Source: Spisula solida (lineage: Eukaryota; Mollusca; Bivalvia; Venerida; Mactridae). From it: a stretch of DNA of 64,000 bases. Position 1 is the first letter of the stretch; the number at the start of each line of letters is the position of its first letter. The stretch lies in NCBI GenBank assembly GCA_947247005.1, contig OX365949.1, positions 3,172,001 through 3,236,000 on the forward strand, read 5' to 3'. The notes beneath the pieces are model-generated. The model saw only the letters and a list, made by a program, of their open reading frames with translations. It was not told where the DNA came from and made no database searches. Shown in pieces: positions 1 to 12,575 of this stretch. The translations under genes and the position numbers were made by a program.

Positions 1-647
1 CCTTACTGATATATGGGTAGTTTGGCACATACTGGCATCTCACAATTATCATATCTTCACTTTTGGTTGGCTAAAATACCAAAAGAAAAATACCGGTTTC
101 ATTATAGTTTTCATAATTGATAAGACATTGATAAAACAAGTTGTGCGACTGGTTTTGGTTTTAGGCTTAACTTCTACTTAGGATTCTGGCATTGAAACTT
201 AAACGTTTCAAGTATATCACATAGCAGAACAGAACTTCATTTGGACGTGTACAATATACATATACAAAAAACATAGTTACATGTATACAATCAAAATCAC
301 GAAGCAAAAAAGTAGTTACAGGATTGTGTGTGCAAGCATTGACTGAAAGCAATATTTCAATGAAAACACCAATAAATACAAAGTATGTGCGTTTCATTTG
401 CTGTAGAGTATAGTTAAATAATTAATATTTAATTAAAATAATTAAAAGCAGAGAATGACAGATTATGTTCAAAAACAATATCAATGTCATATTGTATACA
501 CTTTAAACATAGGGCGTGTGAGGTGTGAAACTCATAGAATCATGACTTGAATGTATTATTCAGCATATATATCTGCATAATGGTATAACGCATCGACTGT
601 TCTAAGTGTACGAGAAATGCGTAGTATACAGGGTGTTTCATAACATC
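1..647. other. Unassigned AT-rich DNA
   Basis: No reading frame longer than about 75 codons and no recognised motif is present. The short frame on the minus strand at 167-397 has no family resemblance that I can see. I see nothing to annotate here. Confidence 0.6.
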
Positions 648-776
648 TGACCCCATTACAACCGAATGCCATGTGCTTTCCATTGGTATATGAAAACATC
701 AGATGAGATCAAGCATTTTCTCATGGCAATCGGTTGTAATGGGGTCCGATATAATGACCCCCCCCCCCCCCCCCCC
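648..776. repeat. Hairpin-forming inverted repeat followed by C19 tract
   Basis: Two arms of about 25 bp face each other: GACCCCATTACAACCGAATG at about 650 and its near-exact reverse complement ending near 748, with roughly 50 bp between them. A run of 19 C residues (758-776) follows at once. Just upstream (631-647) is CAGGGTGTTTCATAAC. A similar start, CAGGGTGTCTCAAAAT, occurs near 53748, and such CAGGGTG starts are common at ends of DNA transposons. It could be a small foldback element. No target-site duplication was identified. Confidence 0.55.
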
Positions 777-801
777 TGTACATGTAGTGTGCTCATCTTA
801 T

Positions 802-917
802 ACCTGGGTCGCAATCAAATCCGATCGGTGTCCGATCATCGGACAGTGTACTTTGGTTTAATCGGACGGAGGACGGGCGGACATCGGCCGGTTCTAGGGT
901 TGGATTTGTGACCCAGA
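802..917. repeat. Imperfect inverted repeat around CGGAC-rich core
   Basis: The left end reads CTGGGTCGCAATCAAATCC and the right end, read on the minus strand, CTGGGTCACAAATCC. The GC-rich core repeats TCCGATC and CGGAC words. It may be a short non-autonomous element or chance. The arms are imperfect, so confidence is low. Confidence 0.35.
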
Positions 918-1088
918 TATAATGTTAATCTCTCTTACAATATATATTGCTACTGTCCTGATACACGACATCGTCCGGTGTCGGAAAGGGGATATTTATA
1001 AAGACTCCCACAGTAATACGCTCCCTTTGAAATTTAGACAAACCTTTTCAGGTCATGTTACTGCTTTGATATTCATACAACCAAAATA

Positions 1089-1811
1089 TTACTATCCGAC
1101 CAACAGTTTTTGACAGTGACGTCATTTTGTCAACAATCTATAAATAAGCAGGGTATATCCCCAACGGATTTATGATTATTATATTAGATAGAAGTATGTC
1201 CTTATCAGTTCTAATAGTTCAAGCAAGGCATGACCCTGTGGATTTGTTGGCTGCTTCTCACACAGGCGGTCCAAATTCAAAGCTGATGGTAGATAAACAA
1301 TATGAATGTATTTTTTTATAATATACGGGAACACATTTAATGATTTACGAATAACAATAGTGAATTAGACATAATTCGTTTGTCTTATGATTAATGAAAG
1401 CTCATAAAATTCACATAATCTCTAAAACACGTTTAGAACAGATGTTGCTTTCTCATTATTATTCAAAGACTCACTACAATAATTTAAACGTGTTCTTAGC
1501 CATTCAATTTAGACATTTTAGGTTTAGTGAAATGACAGAGATTCTGTACTTAATTCATTTTTCACACAGACTTTGTATTAAATTGCAAAAAAGTAACGAG
1601 CGGGAAAAAGTTACGCTGACGGCTTCGAACTCGATTCCTTTCAACTACTAATACTCCGCCGTTATCCTCTCGGCTACGATGTCATATGCAGATTATAGGT
1701 AAAGATATAGTATCATTCCAAGTCATTTTGGTAGAAAAATATATATTTAGTAAACATTGGATTGTAAACACAATATGACGTCACTGCCAGGTATCCCTGG
1801 TCGGATAGTAA
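1089..1811. mobile_element. 723-bp TIR-bounded non-autonomous element
   Basis: The left end (1089-1125) and right end (1775-1811) are inverted copies. The outer 14 bp (TTACTATCCGACCA) and inner 12 bp (CAGTGACGTCAT) match exactly, with a variable spacer between them. The interior has only short frames (for example 1394-1651) without transposase similarity that I can see, plus a tRNA-like stretch near its right end. No convincing target-site duplication was found. A MITE-like DNA element is the best reading; the superfamily is not assigned. Confidence 0.6.
1612..1682 (-). other. tRNA-like (SINE-head-like) sequence
   Basis: On the minus strand an A-box-like word TAGCCGAGAGG (1666-1676) is followed about 33 bp later by a B-box-like GAGTTCGAAGCC (1621-1632). 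This spacing is normal for RNA polymerase III internal promoters. The flanks do not form a clean acceptor stem, so this is a tRNA-derived relic rather than a tRNA gene. It lies inside the 723-bp TIR element. Confidence 0.4.
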
Positions 1812-2080
1812 GATCCAATTCAATAATGGGAGTAGGTTAAGAGTTCGAAGTGGGGTCTTATGTTTGAGGATTTACGTATACATATTGTTGATAGAAGTCA
1901 TACATATACTTATTGCCGGTGCAAATATTTGCAATCACACTGGTCGGGTATCGTTCAACAGCCACGTGGAATATATATAAGCTCAAAATAAACATGCAAA
2001 CATGCATTAAGTAGTAAAATACGTAAAACGTGTCCAATGATGATTCTTCTTTGACCCCGTAATGTCAACGTGTCCAGATT

Positions 2081-2296
2081 CAGACGTGACCACGTGAATC
2101 ATTAAACACGTGTACTTACAAAATACCTTCATTGATCTGAAGCAAAGTAAAAACGTGAACGTGGCTTTAACCAGACGTGACCACGTGCCGTGTGCAAAAT
2201 AGCACGTCCATGGATTTTGTGACCAAGACAAACGTGACGTTTTTCTGCGATCCCATAATTGCACAAATTTGCTTCAAAATCAGACGTGACCGCGTG
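2081..2296. promoter_or_regulatory. Cluster of CAGACGTGACCRCGTG motifs
   Basis: The 16-bp word CAGACGTGACCACGTG, or a one-base variant with CGCGTG, occurs at 2081, 2172 and 2281. Further ACGTG words lie between them. CACGTG is the canonical E-box bound by bHLH factors in animals. The spacing (91 and 109 bp) also fits a decayed tandem repeat of about 100 bp. Regulatory function is inference only. Confidence 0.3.
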
Positions 2297-2299
2297 TTG

Positions 2300-5200
2300 G
2301 CCACGTTTATACGGTGTGCTTTGAATAGCATCAGAAACCACAAGCACGCTACAATACAGTACATTGTTTTATTAATTACAGTGGTCGTGTGTGATAAATG
2401 TTTGTTTATTTCAATATATGTCATAATTAGTAATTAATTAATTATGTAGACAACAAGTATGATCAGTTTAATGACACGTTTATTACCCATAGCTGTACGA
2501 CTAGACATGTGCTGTTGACTCGTGTTCGGTATATAACAATGTCACATATATTACAACTCACCTTTGAGGAGCGACGTATAATATGTTTTCGGCAACATTG
2601 CTTTCTCTGTATTAGATTTTCTAAATAACGTTTTGGAAATTGTTAAAAACGTGTTTGTAAATACGATCTGGTATTTGTCATTCGATTTGCACACTTGCTC
2701 CCTTTTTTAAACATGTGTTTCTAAATAAAAAAAACTTCTTAAAAAAGATCATTATAATTGATTGTGCGTTGACTAAAACGTGTCATGCTGTGTTGAAGTG
2801 CTTCTCAGATACTCATTTAAATTGTCGCAATTAACACATGGTAATAACACGGTCTCCTAACTATTGTATGACGTACGAGCGGTGTACATGTACGATAGTA
2901 GAACTTCTATAAAACATTAGTCTGTCTTGGTTCTTACTGTCAACGAGTGCAGCATTTTAACGACTGATACAATCATGGTGAATGACTGGACATTGTATGC
3001 GACCAAAATAAGCATCGTATACAGCGAATATTCCGTTTTAAATTTCACTTTGAATGTTTTGATTGCTCGAGTATAAGTCACTCTCACGAAAGAAAAATCA
3101 CGACAATGCACGATGAACGATTTGTATAAACGGCGTTCTTTGAAGTTTACGTCAGTGCTTTTCTGTTTTATATGTACACTGTTACATACTACTCAAAGTT
3201 TGATAATGAACATGCGTTAACTGAACACAACCAATCAAGAAAAAACGTTGTGCGATTATCAAAACATCATCTAATCTGCTGTTAAATTTCGAAATATTCA
3301 TGAGTTGTATTTGGTATGCATTGGAATTATTTAATCTTTTTCCAAGCCACTGATTAGCCCTTTGTACATGGGCCAATGTGGCACAATTAACATGGAACAT
3401 TTTGTCCCTTTCATATTCTCTTACTGAGCCAGGCCAAACGAACCGGACCACAGTTGGGTGTCACATTTTGCTCCTGATAATTCTATCAGTCCATCTTATT
3501 CAATTTGCACAATTTTCACAAGGACACTTTGTTGACTCTTATCACATATTTAGTACAGAGGAAGTACATAGTTGTACCTATGTCCTAATGAGGTCACACA
3601 TTACCTACCTATTGGAAATTATACACATCTTCATATATAGTCACAGTCACTGGTATTTTAACAAGCTAAAATGTCGAAAAAAATTGAACAGGGCTAGGAG
3701 TTTGTACAGGACACATGACGTCAATGGATTCTAAAATCTTACCCCGGGGGTCAGTCCGCAGATAATAATTCTATACTAGCTTCATGTGTTACGATAATTA
3801 AAAGACCTGATAATCAAATAACCCCTGTCTATAGTCAGATATTTTATAGCCACACAACACATGCACCCCTGACTGAGAGCACGTGAGCACGTCGTCACTG
3901 TGTGCTGGCGTGTTGTAGATTCCACGCGTCGTAAAGTATTTTATGCTCCGCTTAAGTTTGAGAAATTCAGTATCATAAAAATGCCAAGATGTGTGTACAT
4001 AATTCGTGTATGATTATGTCGACATTCACTTACATTTTAATTAGTATGTTCACGTGAACAAATACTACATTGAGGCATGATTGATGTATACACATGTTCA
4101 TACTAGAAGGCTAAATGCAAGATGATCACGGTTCCATGATGACGTCACATACAGTAAAACATAGCCGCGTGACTGAAAAACTCATCCCTGCTAATTAATA
4201 CGTTAAACGAGAAGACGGAATCAGTGAAATATAATATACTTCGATGACGTCAGTCTTAGCTCTCCCTTCCTGATAATTGATGTTTTAATGTCTTTATTAT
4301 TAATATACTTACGTAACAATGAATTGATGAGTTTATGTCTGACTAATGCAGTTGACTAATTAATATATTTTAAACAAATCCGAGTTTTTTTTCTTTTCGC
4401 TGATGTAATTATAAAACAATTTACTATTCAGTTAAGCAGTATTACATGTATCACACTAGACGTAAAATCACTTATCATCGTGGGTATTGTATTTCGTGGA
4501 GCTTGGGTTTTTTGTGCGTGTGGTATGGAAGAATCTGGAATTTCAATTTTAGAGGGGAACATCGTAATTCTTATTTTGGATTGCTTGCTACTTACTTGCT
4601 ACTTGCTTGCTTTGATTCGGATCAGGTTGTTATGGTAAGGCCGCCTCAAGATATCTCCATTCAGCCCTGTTCTTTGCTTTGGCTCTCGCTTCTCCCCAAG
4701 ATTATACTAACTCTAAGTACGGTATCTATTGTTCTTCGCAGAATGGCGTTCGGCTATATTCTAGCCGCTTGCCCTGATGTGTCCATCGGACAGGACGACG
4801 ATACTTGCTGCAGGTGCCATATTGTGATCAAGTTTAAGCCGAGGCGAAGGCACTTAAAATTACCGCCATACATAACACTGACTTTATAGTAAGGTAGCAT
4901 CGCAAGAGATGACATTATGTTCACATCGGATACTTGGTACATTGCATCAACATCGACAAGAGTTTTTTGAGTAAATATCACGTTGCATTGTTTGAGTTAT
5001 AGCGTAAATCTGTGTCAGGCAACAACCTCATCAATAACACTAAATACCGAACATTTATAAATTATTTTAATCGTGAACTAGATTGCAAATTTAATGGCTT
5101 GTCGTTATAAATAGAATAATAACCGACTGCATGCGATTTGAAAATTACTACAATGTTACGTTTTCGCCACGGGAATTAATTGTTAAAACAATCAGAACTC

Positions 5201-5900
5201 GTAAAACAAAAACAGACAAATGAGCCCTGCGTGAGATTTCCGACCTAGTGGGCAAAATGACGTCACGTCAAAAGCAGACGACAAAGTTGCGCGTCGAAAA
5301 CGTCGTTATTGGCAGCGCGCGATTATCGCGGTTTGTTTATTTCACCCGTACATCCTCCTCAACTATGAGCGTAACCAATGACGTTGTGTAAACAAAGACG
5401 GAATCAGTTAAATCTACTTCAATGTGTCAATATTGTGCCGTATTCTAACAGTCTGTGATGTTAAATCAATGTAAATCACTACTGATACATTCGTGCCTGG
5501 TCCGTTACGTTTTGATTACAACTGTTGGTAAGATGTACGTGGTGTAGTTATCAACATTAACAACAAATAAATCACATAAATGAAAACAATCATATGTTAT
5601 TTGAAATTAATTTAGATTTTCTAAGTTATGAAACATCACATAGACGGTCATGCCGTTAAGGAAATTGTCGACAATTTGTCTGTTTCATAGAACTTGAAAA
5701 TGTCAATATATTTTTGTTAACATGGGAGTTATTTTTGGTATCAGAATATATATTTTCACATGATGACCCGGCATTTGATAGCATAGTTAATATATGTTTG
5801 GTATTCTGCTAGGAAATATTTTATGGTGTTATTGAAGAATCTGAATGGTGCCCAGCATTTCGAGAAATTCAAGATGGCATCCAAGATGGCCGCTAAAATT
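2300..5900. other. Unassigned DNA with scattered TGACGTCA words
   Basis: No gene is supported. Overlapping opposite-strand frames at 3182-3451 and 3378-3734 have no recognisable domain. CRE-like TGACGTCA or ATGACGTC words occur near 4139, 4243 and 5259. The stretch 5255-5330 is richer in CpG and GC than its surroundings. I see no TATA box tied to a reading frame. Confidence 0.5.
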
Positions 5901-7586
5901 AGAAAAATACCAGGGGTGCAAAATAAAGTAACGCATTATAATATAAAGTCGAATCAATAGAGGATATGTGTTCATGTACTTGAAAAGTCAGACATAAAAT
6001 AAACCATCCACATCCCCCAAATGCGTATTTCAAGCAAGTCTATACATTTTGTATACTCGCCCGCAATGAATGACATACTATGGACTACGAGTTTCTTGCA
6101 TGATTGGCCATTAAGGGGAGGTACTTACAACTATGATAACTTAACTTGAAATGTCCTATTGAAAACTGATGAATTCTGAATGGGCCGATATTTCGGAAGG
6201 AATGGGTATCATTATGAGGCTATGAGTCTGTAGATTGGACAGTTTTAACCAGGAAATTTCAAATTGCAAAGTCTCCAGGCAAGAGTTTATTTGAACGATA
6301 TAGTAGGTAAACAAGGTGCTTTGGAAAAATCTTCCAACATAATTATAATTTCCTCGAGAACAAAATAAGTTTCCGCGTGCATTTCGTTAACATATAATAA
6401 CCGTTTTTTTAGCTTGATAAACACTAAATAAACAGTTGCTAGTTCCTTATAGAAAGGTAAGTTCCCACCTAAGTAAGTACGGATTTTGTTAAAGGGTGGG
6501 TGAGTCAGTCGATCGGTCGCCGAATGTAACTGAACAAATTGTTGAGAAACGGTGTTAAACATAAATTAACTTAAGAATGTTATTCACCCACAAACGAATA
6601 CACCGTTCAAAATTGTTATATACGAGACAGTCGACAGATATGAATTTATTTGAATTGGAACTTAGCGGACTATTTCCCTACTATCCAATAGTACCATGGA
6701 GAGAAAAAGGTTATTCACAACTTTCCAATGATACAAATTAGTCTCAACCAGGGCTCGCATTAATTTTGTAAATTTATTCATAAAACTGTATGTAACTAAA
6801 GCAGCCTGAAATTGAATTTAGAAACTAGTGGGTGTGATTAAAGCGTCGTATGTTTTGATGTTTGTTAGGTTTTATGCAATTGTGATTGAAAGCCCACACG
6901 AAATCCATCATTTTCGAAAACAGTCTATAGACGTGCTCAGACTTTATTGAGTGTTAATGTAACGCCTAATTGTGTGCCGCATACATTAATAGCTATGCAT
7001 TATTTTAATCCTCGATGTTGATGCTTGAACTGTGAAATTCATTTTGTTTTTAATCTACGATCTACTCTAATAGCGTTTTATCATACACTCAGAAAGTAGT
7101 AGATTTTTATCTGACAACTATTGTGATACTGATATAAAACTTTGCAGTATATAAAAAGGATCAAACATGCAATATGCAAAGTGGATAATCGATGTACGTT
7201 TGAACTACATACGACGTCGTGCGTCTGCACTTTGTGGAGTTTTTTTTATCTTAACGTGCGTAGTAGATGAAGTTTCACACAAACTGACTGATGTACCCGT
7301 TATTTCTGATGACAAGATTCTCGTTCGAAGCATTTTATTGAGGAGAAGGGTTTTAATAAGATAGTATTGTTTATTGTATATTTCGCCGATGATTACACTA
7401 GCCTTGGTTCATAAATAAAAATCATTATTATACCATATTTATATAGCACTTTTATCATGTAATTACACGTTCAAAAGTGCTGTACAATCACATTTAAATC
7501 ATGGTTAAAACAATTTTACATAGATAAATGCATGCAAACATTAAAAATGTATATATACATGTAAACATAATACAAATAACACAAAG

Positions 7587-7620
7587 CCCCCCCCCCCCCT
7601 CAATTACCCCCCCCCCCCCC
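7587..7620. repeat. Interrupted poly-C tract
   Basis: Two C runs of about 13 each are separated by TCAATTA. They lie in the 3' UTR of the L2-like element. Run lengths of this kind are error-prone in sequencing and assembly. Confidence 0.7.
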
Positions 7621-7628
7621 TAAATTGT

Positions 7629-7815
7629 GTGTTTCAAGAGCAGCGTCACATACCACTGCCACGAGAAACCAACTCCAAAGGAATAGTGATACTTCCTTTA
7701 AGGAGACAGGAAACCCCCGACACTATTTACTACTGTACTAGTGTTTCAAGAACAGCGTCACATACCACTGCTTCGAGAAACCGTCTCCAAAGGTATAAAT
7801 GTACTACCTTTTAGG
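7629..7815. repeat. 112-bp direct duplication in retrotransposon 3' UTR
   Basis: The stretch at 7629-7705 recurs at 7741-7815, both starting GTGTTTCAAGARCAGCGTC and continuing through CACATACCACTGC, GAGAAACC and CTCCAAAGG. The offset is 112 bp. The apparent short frames here are by-products of the duplication. Confidence 0.75.
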
Positions 7816-7841
7816 AGATCCTTAAGAAGTCAAACTAATAA

Positions 7842-8677
7842 TCAGCCAGAATATGCTTTAGTAAAACAGTATGTTTTTAGCGCTTTCTTGAATGATGGTA
7901 GTGTTTTACTATCTCTGAGTGTTGTTTGCAGTGCATTCCAGAGCTTCGGTGCTGCAGCCATGAAACATCGATCACCGTACGAGACAGTCCTCATCCTCGG
8001 CACAACTAGAAGAATAGAGTCATTTTGTGACCTAAGCTGTCTTTGTGGAGTATATATTTCCAACATACTTCTGATGTAGCCTGGGGAATTCCCATGTAGT
8101 GCTTTGTAAACATGAGTCAAGACCTTGTACTCCACTCTGTATTGTACAGGTAACCAGTGAAGATCCTTCAGCACAGGAGTGATGTGATTGTATCGCGGTA
8201 TCCGTGCGATGAGGCGGGCAGCTGTATTTTGGATATTTTGTAGTTTGTTCAGAATGGTTTTTGGGAGCCGCACAGTAATGAGTTGCAATAATCCAGTCTT
8301 GATGTCACTAAAGAATTTATGAGGGATTTTGTTGCATCAACAGTCAAATATTGTCTGATTTGACCTATTTGTTGGATCTGCATGAAACAAGACCTGGTGA
8401 CAGAGTTTACATGTTTGTCCATGTTTAGGTGTGAATCCAACATTGTACCAAGGTTTCTCACCACCGGTGATGGTCTAATCACAGCATCACCAACTTTCAC
8501 TGTGAGATTCTCAGCATCACTGGTATTCCGTTTCGGTACAAACAGGATTACCTCTGTTTTGTCTGCATTTAGTTTCAACAGATTGTTTTTCATCCAGTGC
8601 AAGATATCCTTCAGACATGCTTCAATTCGTAGCAGTGTTTGATCACGTGAAACGCAATCCTTCGGTTTGAATGCCAT
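7842..8677 (-). pseudogene. L2-like reverse transcriptase C-terminal part, frameshifted
   Basis: Two overlapping frames make up one gene. The first (8677-8249) encodes a thumb-region segment with LLKLNADKTEVILF, VRNLGTMLDS and SRLDYCNSLL. The second (8288-7842) encodes ILNKLQNIQNTAARLI, DLHWLPVQYRVEYKVL and GDRCFMAAAPKLWNAL, the usual C-terminal signature of L2-clade elements. The frame changes between LDYCNSLL and ILNKLQ, near 8250-8285. The catalytic palm motifs and the endonuclease are missing. It cannot make an active enzyme. Confidence 0.85.
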
Positions 8678-11600
8678 ATACAGCTGGGAGTTAAATGAAA
8701 ATTAAATGCATTTCCGATGTCCATTGTTGTTAAATCCTTGTATATTCACATATGCTCTTACAATCTACACTAACACCAAGCGACCAGTCGACCGTGCAGT
8801 TCTTTTATTGTGCATGTTTGTTTAATGATAAGGCTCGAGTAACACCGGCGAGCTATACCACTTTTCATGGAAATAGTGCTTATCTATTATTTTTATAATG
8901 ACACTTATTTTTAAAGTGGTTTCCTGGCTAGAAAATCTGACGAATACAGCTTGGACGTTCACTGTTACATCGTCATATTCAGTCACCATCAAGTTTGTTT
9001 TCTTGTCTTCTACTTTACTCTTGCATAATGTACACCGCATCGAATTATTTTATGTAAGTAATAAGTATATACAATAATGATAAGGGGACAAAATCTTGCG
9101 ACCATGTGTTTTTTCAAGAAGGCATGAAAACAATTTACGGCAGTCCTAAGGATACCACATTTTCGTAGATGTGGCAATGAGGCGATTATGACTTTGGCAA
9201 CAGATTAACAAGACGACGTCATGATATTTCAGACGACAATTTAGTTTTGATAGAATAACTTGCACCGTTAATAAGTCAACCTGCATCTTTTGTATTCGTT
9301 GAACCCCCTTTTGCATATTTAGATATAATGCATTTCTCTGAATAGCTTCTATCTATTTGTTTCTATTTATTTGCTGACTGATCATACGTGTGGACTTTGA
9401 ATTTTTTGTTAGCATTTGTTGATACTAAAAGTGTTAGTGATCAATTGTCCCTAGTTTCTGTTTTCATTTATAGCAATTCCATTCACCTTCAAAAACACAT
9501 TTACGCCAACTCATGTATCGACGGAATTAAATAAGAGATATGTCCATGTATAACATATTTATTTTGTAATTACGTTTCGGAATTGAATGAATGTTTATCC
9601 ATTTCGCTGAAAGTATGACAGATCTATTATTCTCGAGAGCTACTTTCTGTGAAACTGCCAACTTTAATGTCATATAAAGCGATATTGAGGTATATTGTTG
9701 GAAAAAACGTTACATTGGCAACTTTTGGAAAAGGGCGATGAAAGAGCGAGTGTCAAATGTACAAAATAACGACTTATACTAAAGTCTTTAATGTTTTATG
9801 ATTTGGCATTTTGTGCGATTAAATTAAATTTCTAATAATTTATTTTGCTAGTAACATATCCGAAACAGACAATCAGTCAGTATTATATACTATAAGATGT
9901 GACTACATGCTCGTTTGAGTCAGACGATCCGACTGTTCGGCGAAACAATGCATGAATCGATCAGTTATTGAATTATTTCTTAAGATGTATGTACATTGTA
10001 TGATGAAAACTATGCCTGTTCCCGGGGATTAATCGCATTGATTTCTATCATAAAAGTAAAAAACAGCTAAAACATGCAAAATAGGTACGCTTTTGTAAAC
10101 TTGGAAAATGATATGTTGCAATAAGAGGAACTCTTTTCTACTCTTTTAATTCCGGTATAAGTAGATTCGTTAACAGCCTCGCAGTGCTATTCATTCCCGT
10201 GATGTTCAAGATCATTTATATTTTAACTAAGTACAAACTTTCCATTGTCTATTGTCCTAAGGTTACATCGTAACTTCATTGAAGAAAATGGTATCCTAAC
10301 TAAGACGTTAAAATTAGATTCCACCGAATTCTGTTCTACACTGAACCTGAATATCCCGTATAGATTTAACTACCCGTGGGTTAGAACATCCTTAGCGTGT
10401 ATAATCATCCTCAGTATGAGGTATTTCATGGAGTCTGATATATTAATTACCTTTACATAAGATAATCGGTGAATTCAAAGGAAGGGTTTGTACATTAAAA
10501 TACATTTTAGTAAATATCTATCCTTATAGAATGTACGACTTTCTTAGACACAACTGTATATATAAAATACTAAAATAAACACGAACAAACATCTGAACGA
10601 CTTGTTTCTTCACAATCAAGTTTGTGTACCTTACTACAAAAGTCGACAACAACAGTAGGTTATATAACAAATGTATTAGAATACAAAAACATTCATTCTT
10701 GTTGTAGATAAAATGAACTTATAATTAAGTTCAAGTACCAACACCACAGACACTTTGTTAAAGCCAGTTACTTAATTATGGACGGAGTACATTAAGAAAC
10801 GCACATTTTCTCCTTAGGTTTGCACCCATCATTTTGGTCAAGCTTTTGCTATCTTCGAGGGCCATGCAGAACAATGTGTTTGGTATGTTTTGATTGTTAA
10901 CACATTGAAGTTGTTCTGGTTATCTGTTTAAAAATGTTACCCTTTCAACCAAGAATTCTTGGAAGAAATAGCTGAATGTGTAATTCCCCAGCATATACAC
11001 ATTTCAAGGATTTGACCATATGGAAATGGTCAAATGCAATTGGAAGCTGTTTTATGTTTTAATGCTATCTGCAGTCTGTACAATTGGATATTATAAACTC
11101 GTATTGTCCATGTTAGTGTAACATGTGTGTTTCTTTATGTATCTAGTGTATTTAAACTTTCCGCCTTCAGTTTTCAAGATTTGATTGGCTTAAAATGTAA
11201 GTCAAAACCGATTGTTGACAGCACCTCCGCCTACCTTGTCCGTTCTTCGCCATATGAAGTCAGATAAACTTTATGTTTTCAAAACACACTTAAATAGCAA
11301 TATGCACTTATCTTTGGTATGCCTATGTCAGCTTATGGTCTGCCAACTTAAACAAAGATTAGTACATCTATATGCGTAATGCAAACGTTAAACCAAACAG
11401 ACTATTTAAAGCGCACATGACCTTCCATTTAATTTCATTATAAATGATGACTTGGTCTGATTGTTTGCGCATTTAAATAATACATTAAACCAACGTTTGA
11501 TCACCTTCTTACATTTCACTACTGTTTAACCGCCAACGATTAATGAAAATACTTTATCTTTGTTTGTAGAAGTAATTGCTAAATATATAAATCCATATAA

Positions 11601-12261
11601 AATTGATGCATTTGTACTTAACCATCGTAGGAACGTTAATTTAAGGTACATGTGCTGCCAGGCACGTAACCATCAGACAAAGAAGGTCATCCTCAATGGC
11701 CGTTCATAGTCAAACGCTTATAACTGCGACTTAGGATGAACTGTACATTTACGCCTGTTGTTATAGTCCACCCAGGATAATGTGATATTTACAAACATTA
11801 ATCGGTTTGGTCAACGGTGGCAAAATTGGTTTTACAAATCACTTTAATAAACAGATAAGGGCAGTAACGTACTCAAACAATCATTGATAAATTGTGCACA
11901 TAATTTGTAATCCACCTTTCTGGAATATACGAAATTTTACCGTCTTTTCACATTATTATGGGCGCACTATAGCCGAATTAAAGGTTTATTTATAACACAC
12001 TATCTAAACTAGAAATAACAATTTGTCAAATACCTTTCTAAAAAGAATGATTGTATATTACATATATGGGCAAAACCAGAAGAGAAGAGAGAAAATCAAA
12101 CAGATATACTTCCCGCTTATTGAAATATACTACCGGGGTTATAAATATAGACACTCATGATATCAGCTGTTAAATTATGCTTATAGAAGGTCGAAAGTCA
12201 CGTCAAATTCTCCGTACTACGTATAACACTTACATTTATTATGGTAATTCCATATCGTTTC

Positions 12262-12575
12262 TTCGTTTAGCGTCCGTGGACTGGTAGTTTTGGGTGTCTT
12301 GAGAAGGAAAACAAACAACAATATTTTAGTTATAAATGTTTATTTTTTAGTATATCCTTCGCTCTTATTCAATGCGATTTGTAGCGATAGTGCTTTATAT
12401 GATATATTGATACATTTTATCTCACACAAACACGTGTTAAGTTATTATTTATTTCAGTAATTTATTATGATTGACAATGCATGAGAGTCGGTATGACCTT
12501 TTTTTGAGGGTTTCGTTTTTCTCAAAGTATAGCTACATAGATAGGTTTTCGAGCTTAAGGTGGACGCTAAACGAA
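12262..12575. mobile_element. 314-bp MITE-like element, copy 1
   Basis: Its ends are a perfect 14-bp inverted repeat, TTCGTTTAGCGTCC at 12262-12275 and its complement at 12562-12575. A second copy of nearly equal length lies at 49147-49459 and shares GCGTCC, CTGGTA and GTTTTG words inside the left end, and GACGCTAAAC at the right end. There is no coding capacity. It sits just before copy B begins. Confidence 0.65.

Larger units (their letters stand above)
7405..8690 (-). mobile_element. 5'-truncated L2/CR1-like non-LTR retrotransposon
   Basis: The element reads on the minus strand. It starts just after the reverse transcriptase FADD motif (the sequence SQLYMAFKP is encoded at about 8690-8660) and ends with a 3' terminus reading GTGCTATATAAATATGG then ATAATAATG, a form typical of L2-like elements. 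The 3' UTR holds an internal direct duplication and C-rich tracts. Copy B of the surrounding duplication lacks it, so insertion followed the duplication (or was lost from B). Truncation at the 5' end is usual for target-primed reverse transcription. Confidence 0.8.
5904..12240. repeat. Copy A of a 6-7 kb head-to-tail duplication
   Basis: The sequence from about 5904 onward reappears from about 12595. Recognisable matched landmarks include the words at 6001/13106, 6620/13780, 6950/14105, 8870/15290, 11600/18310 and 12060/18560, always in the same order and orientation. Substitutions and small indels are frequent, so the duplication is old. It carries no recognisable host gene. An L2-like retrotransposon (7405-8690) is present in this copy only. 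Similarity ends near 12120, with a short resumption at 12165-12235. Confidence 0.85.

Noticed and set aside
3182..3734. Overlapping frames of 89 and 118 codons on opposite strands as a possible gene
   Set aside because: Neither translation shows a domain or repeat I recognise, and the overlap on opposite strands means at most one could be real. Length is within chance for this window.
4446..4889. 147-codon frame on the plus strand
   Set aside because: No recognisable domain; it includes low-complexity CTTGCTACTTGCTTGC sequence and has an overlapping antisense frame. No support as a gene.
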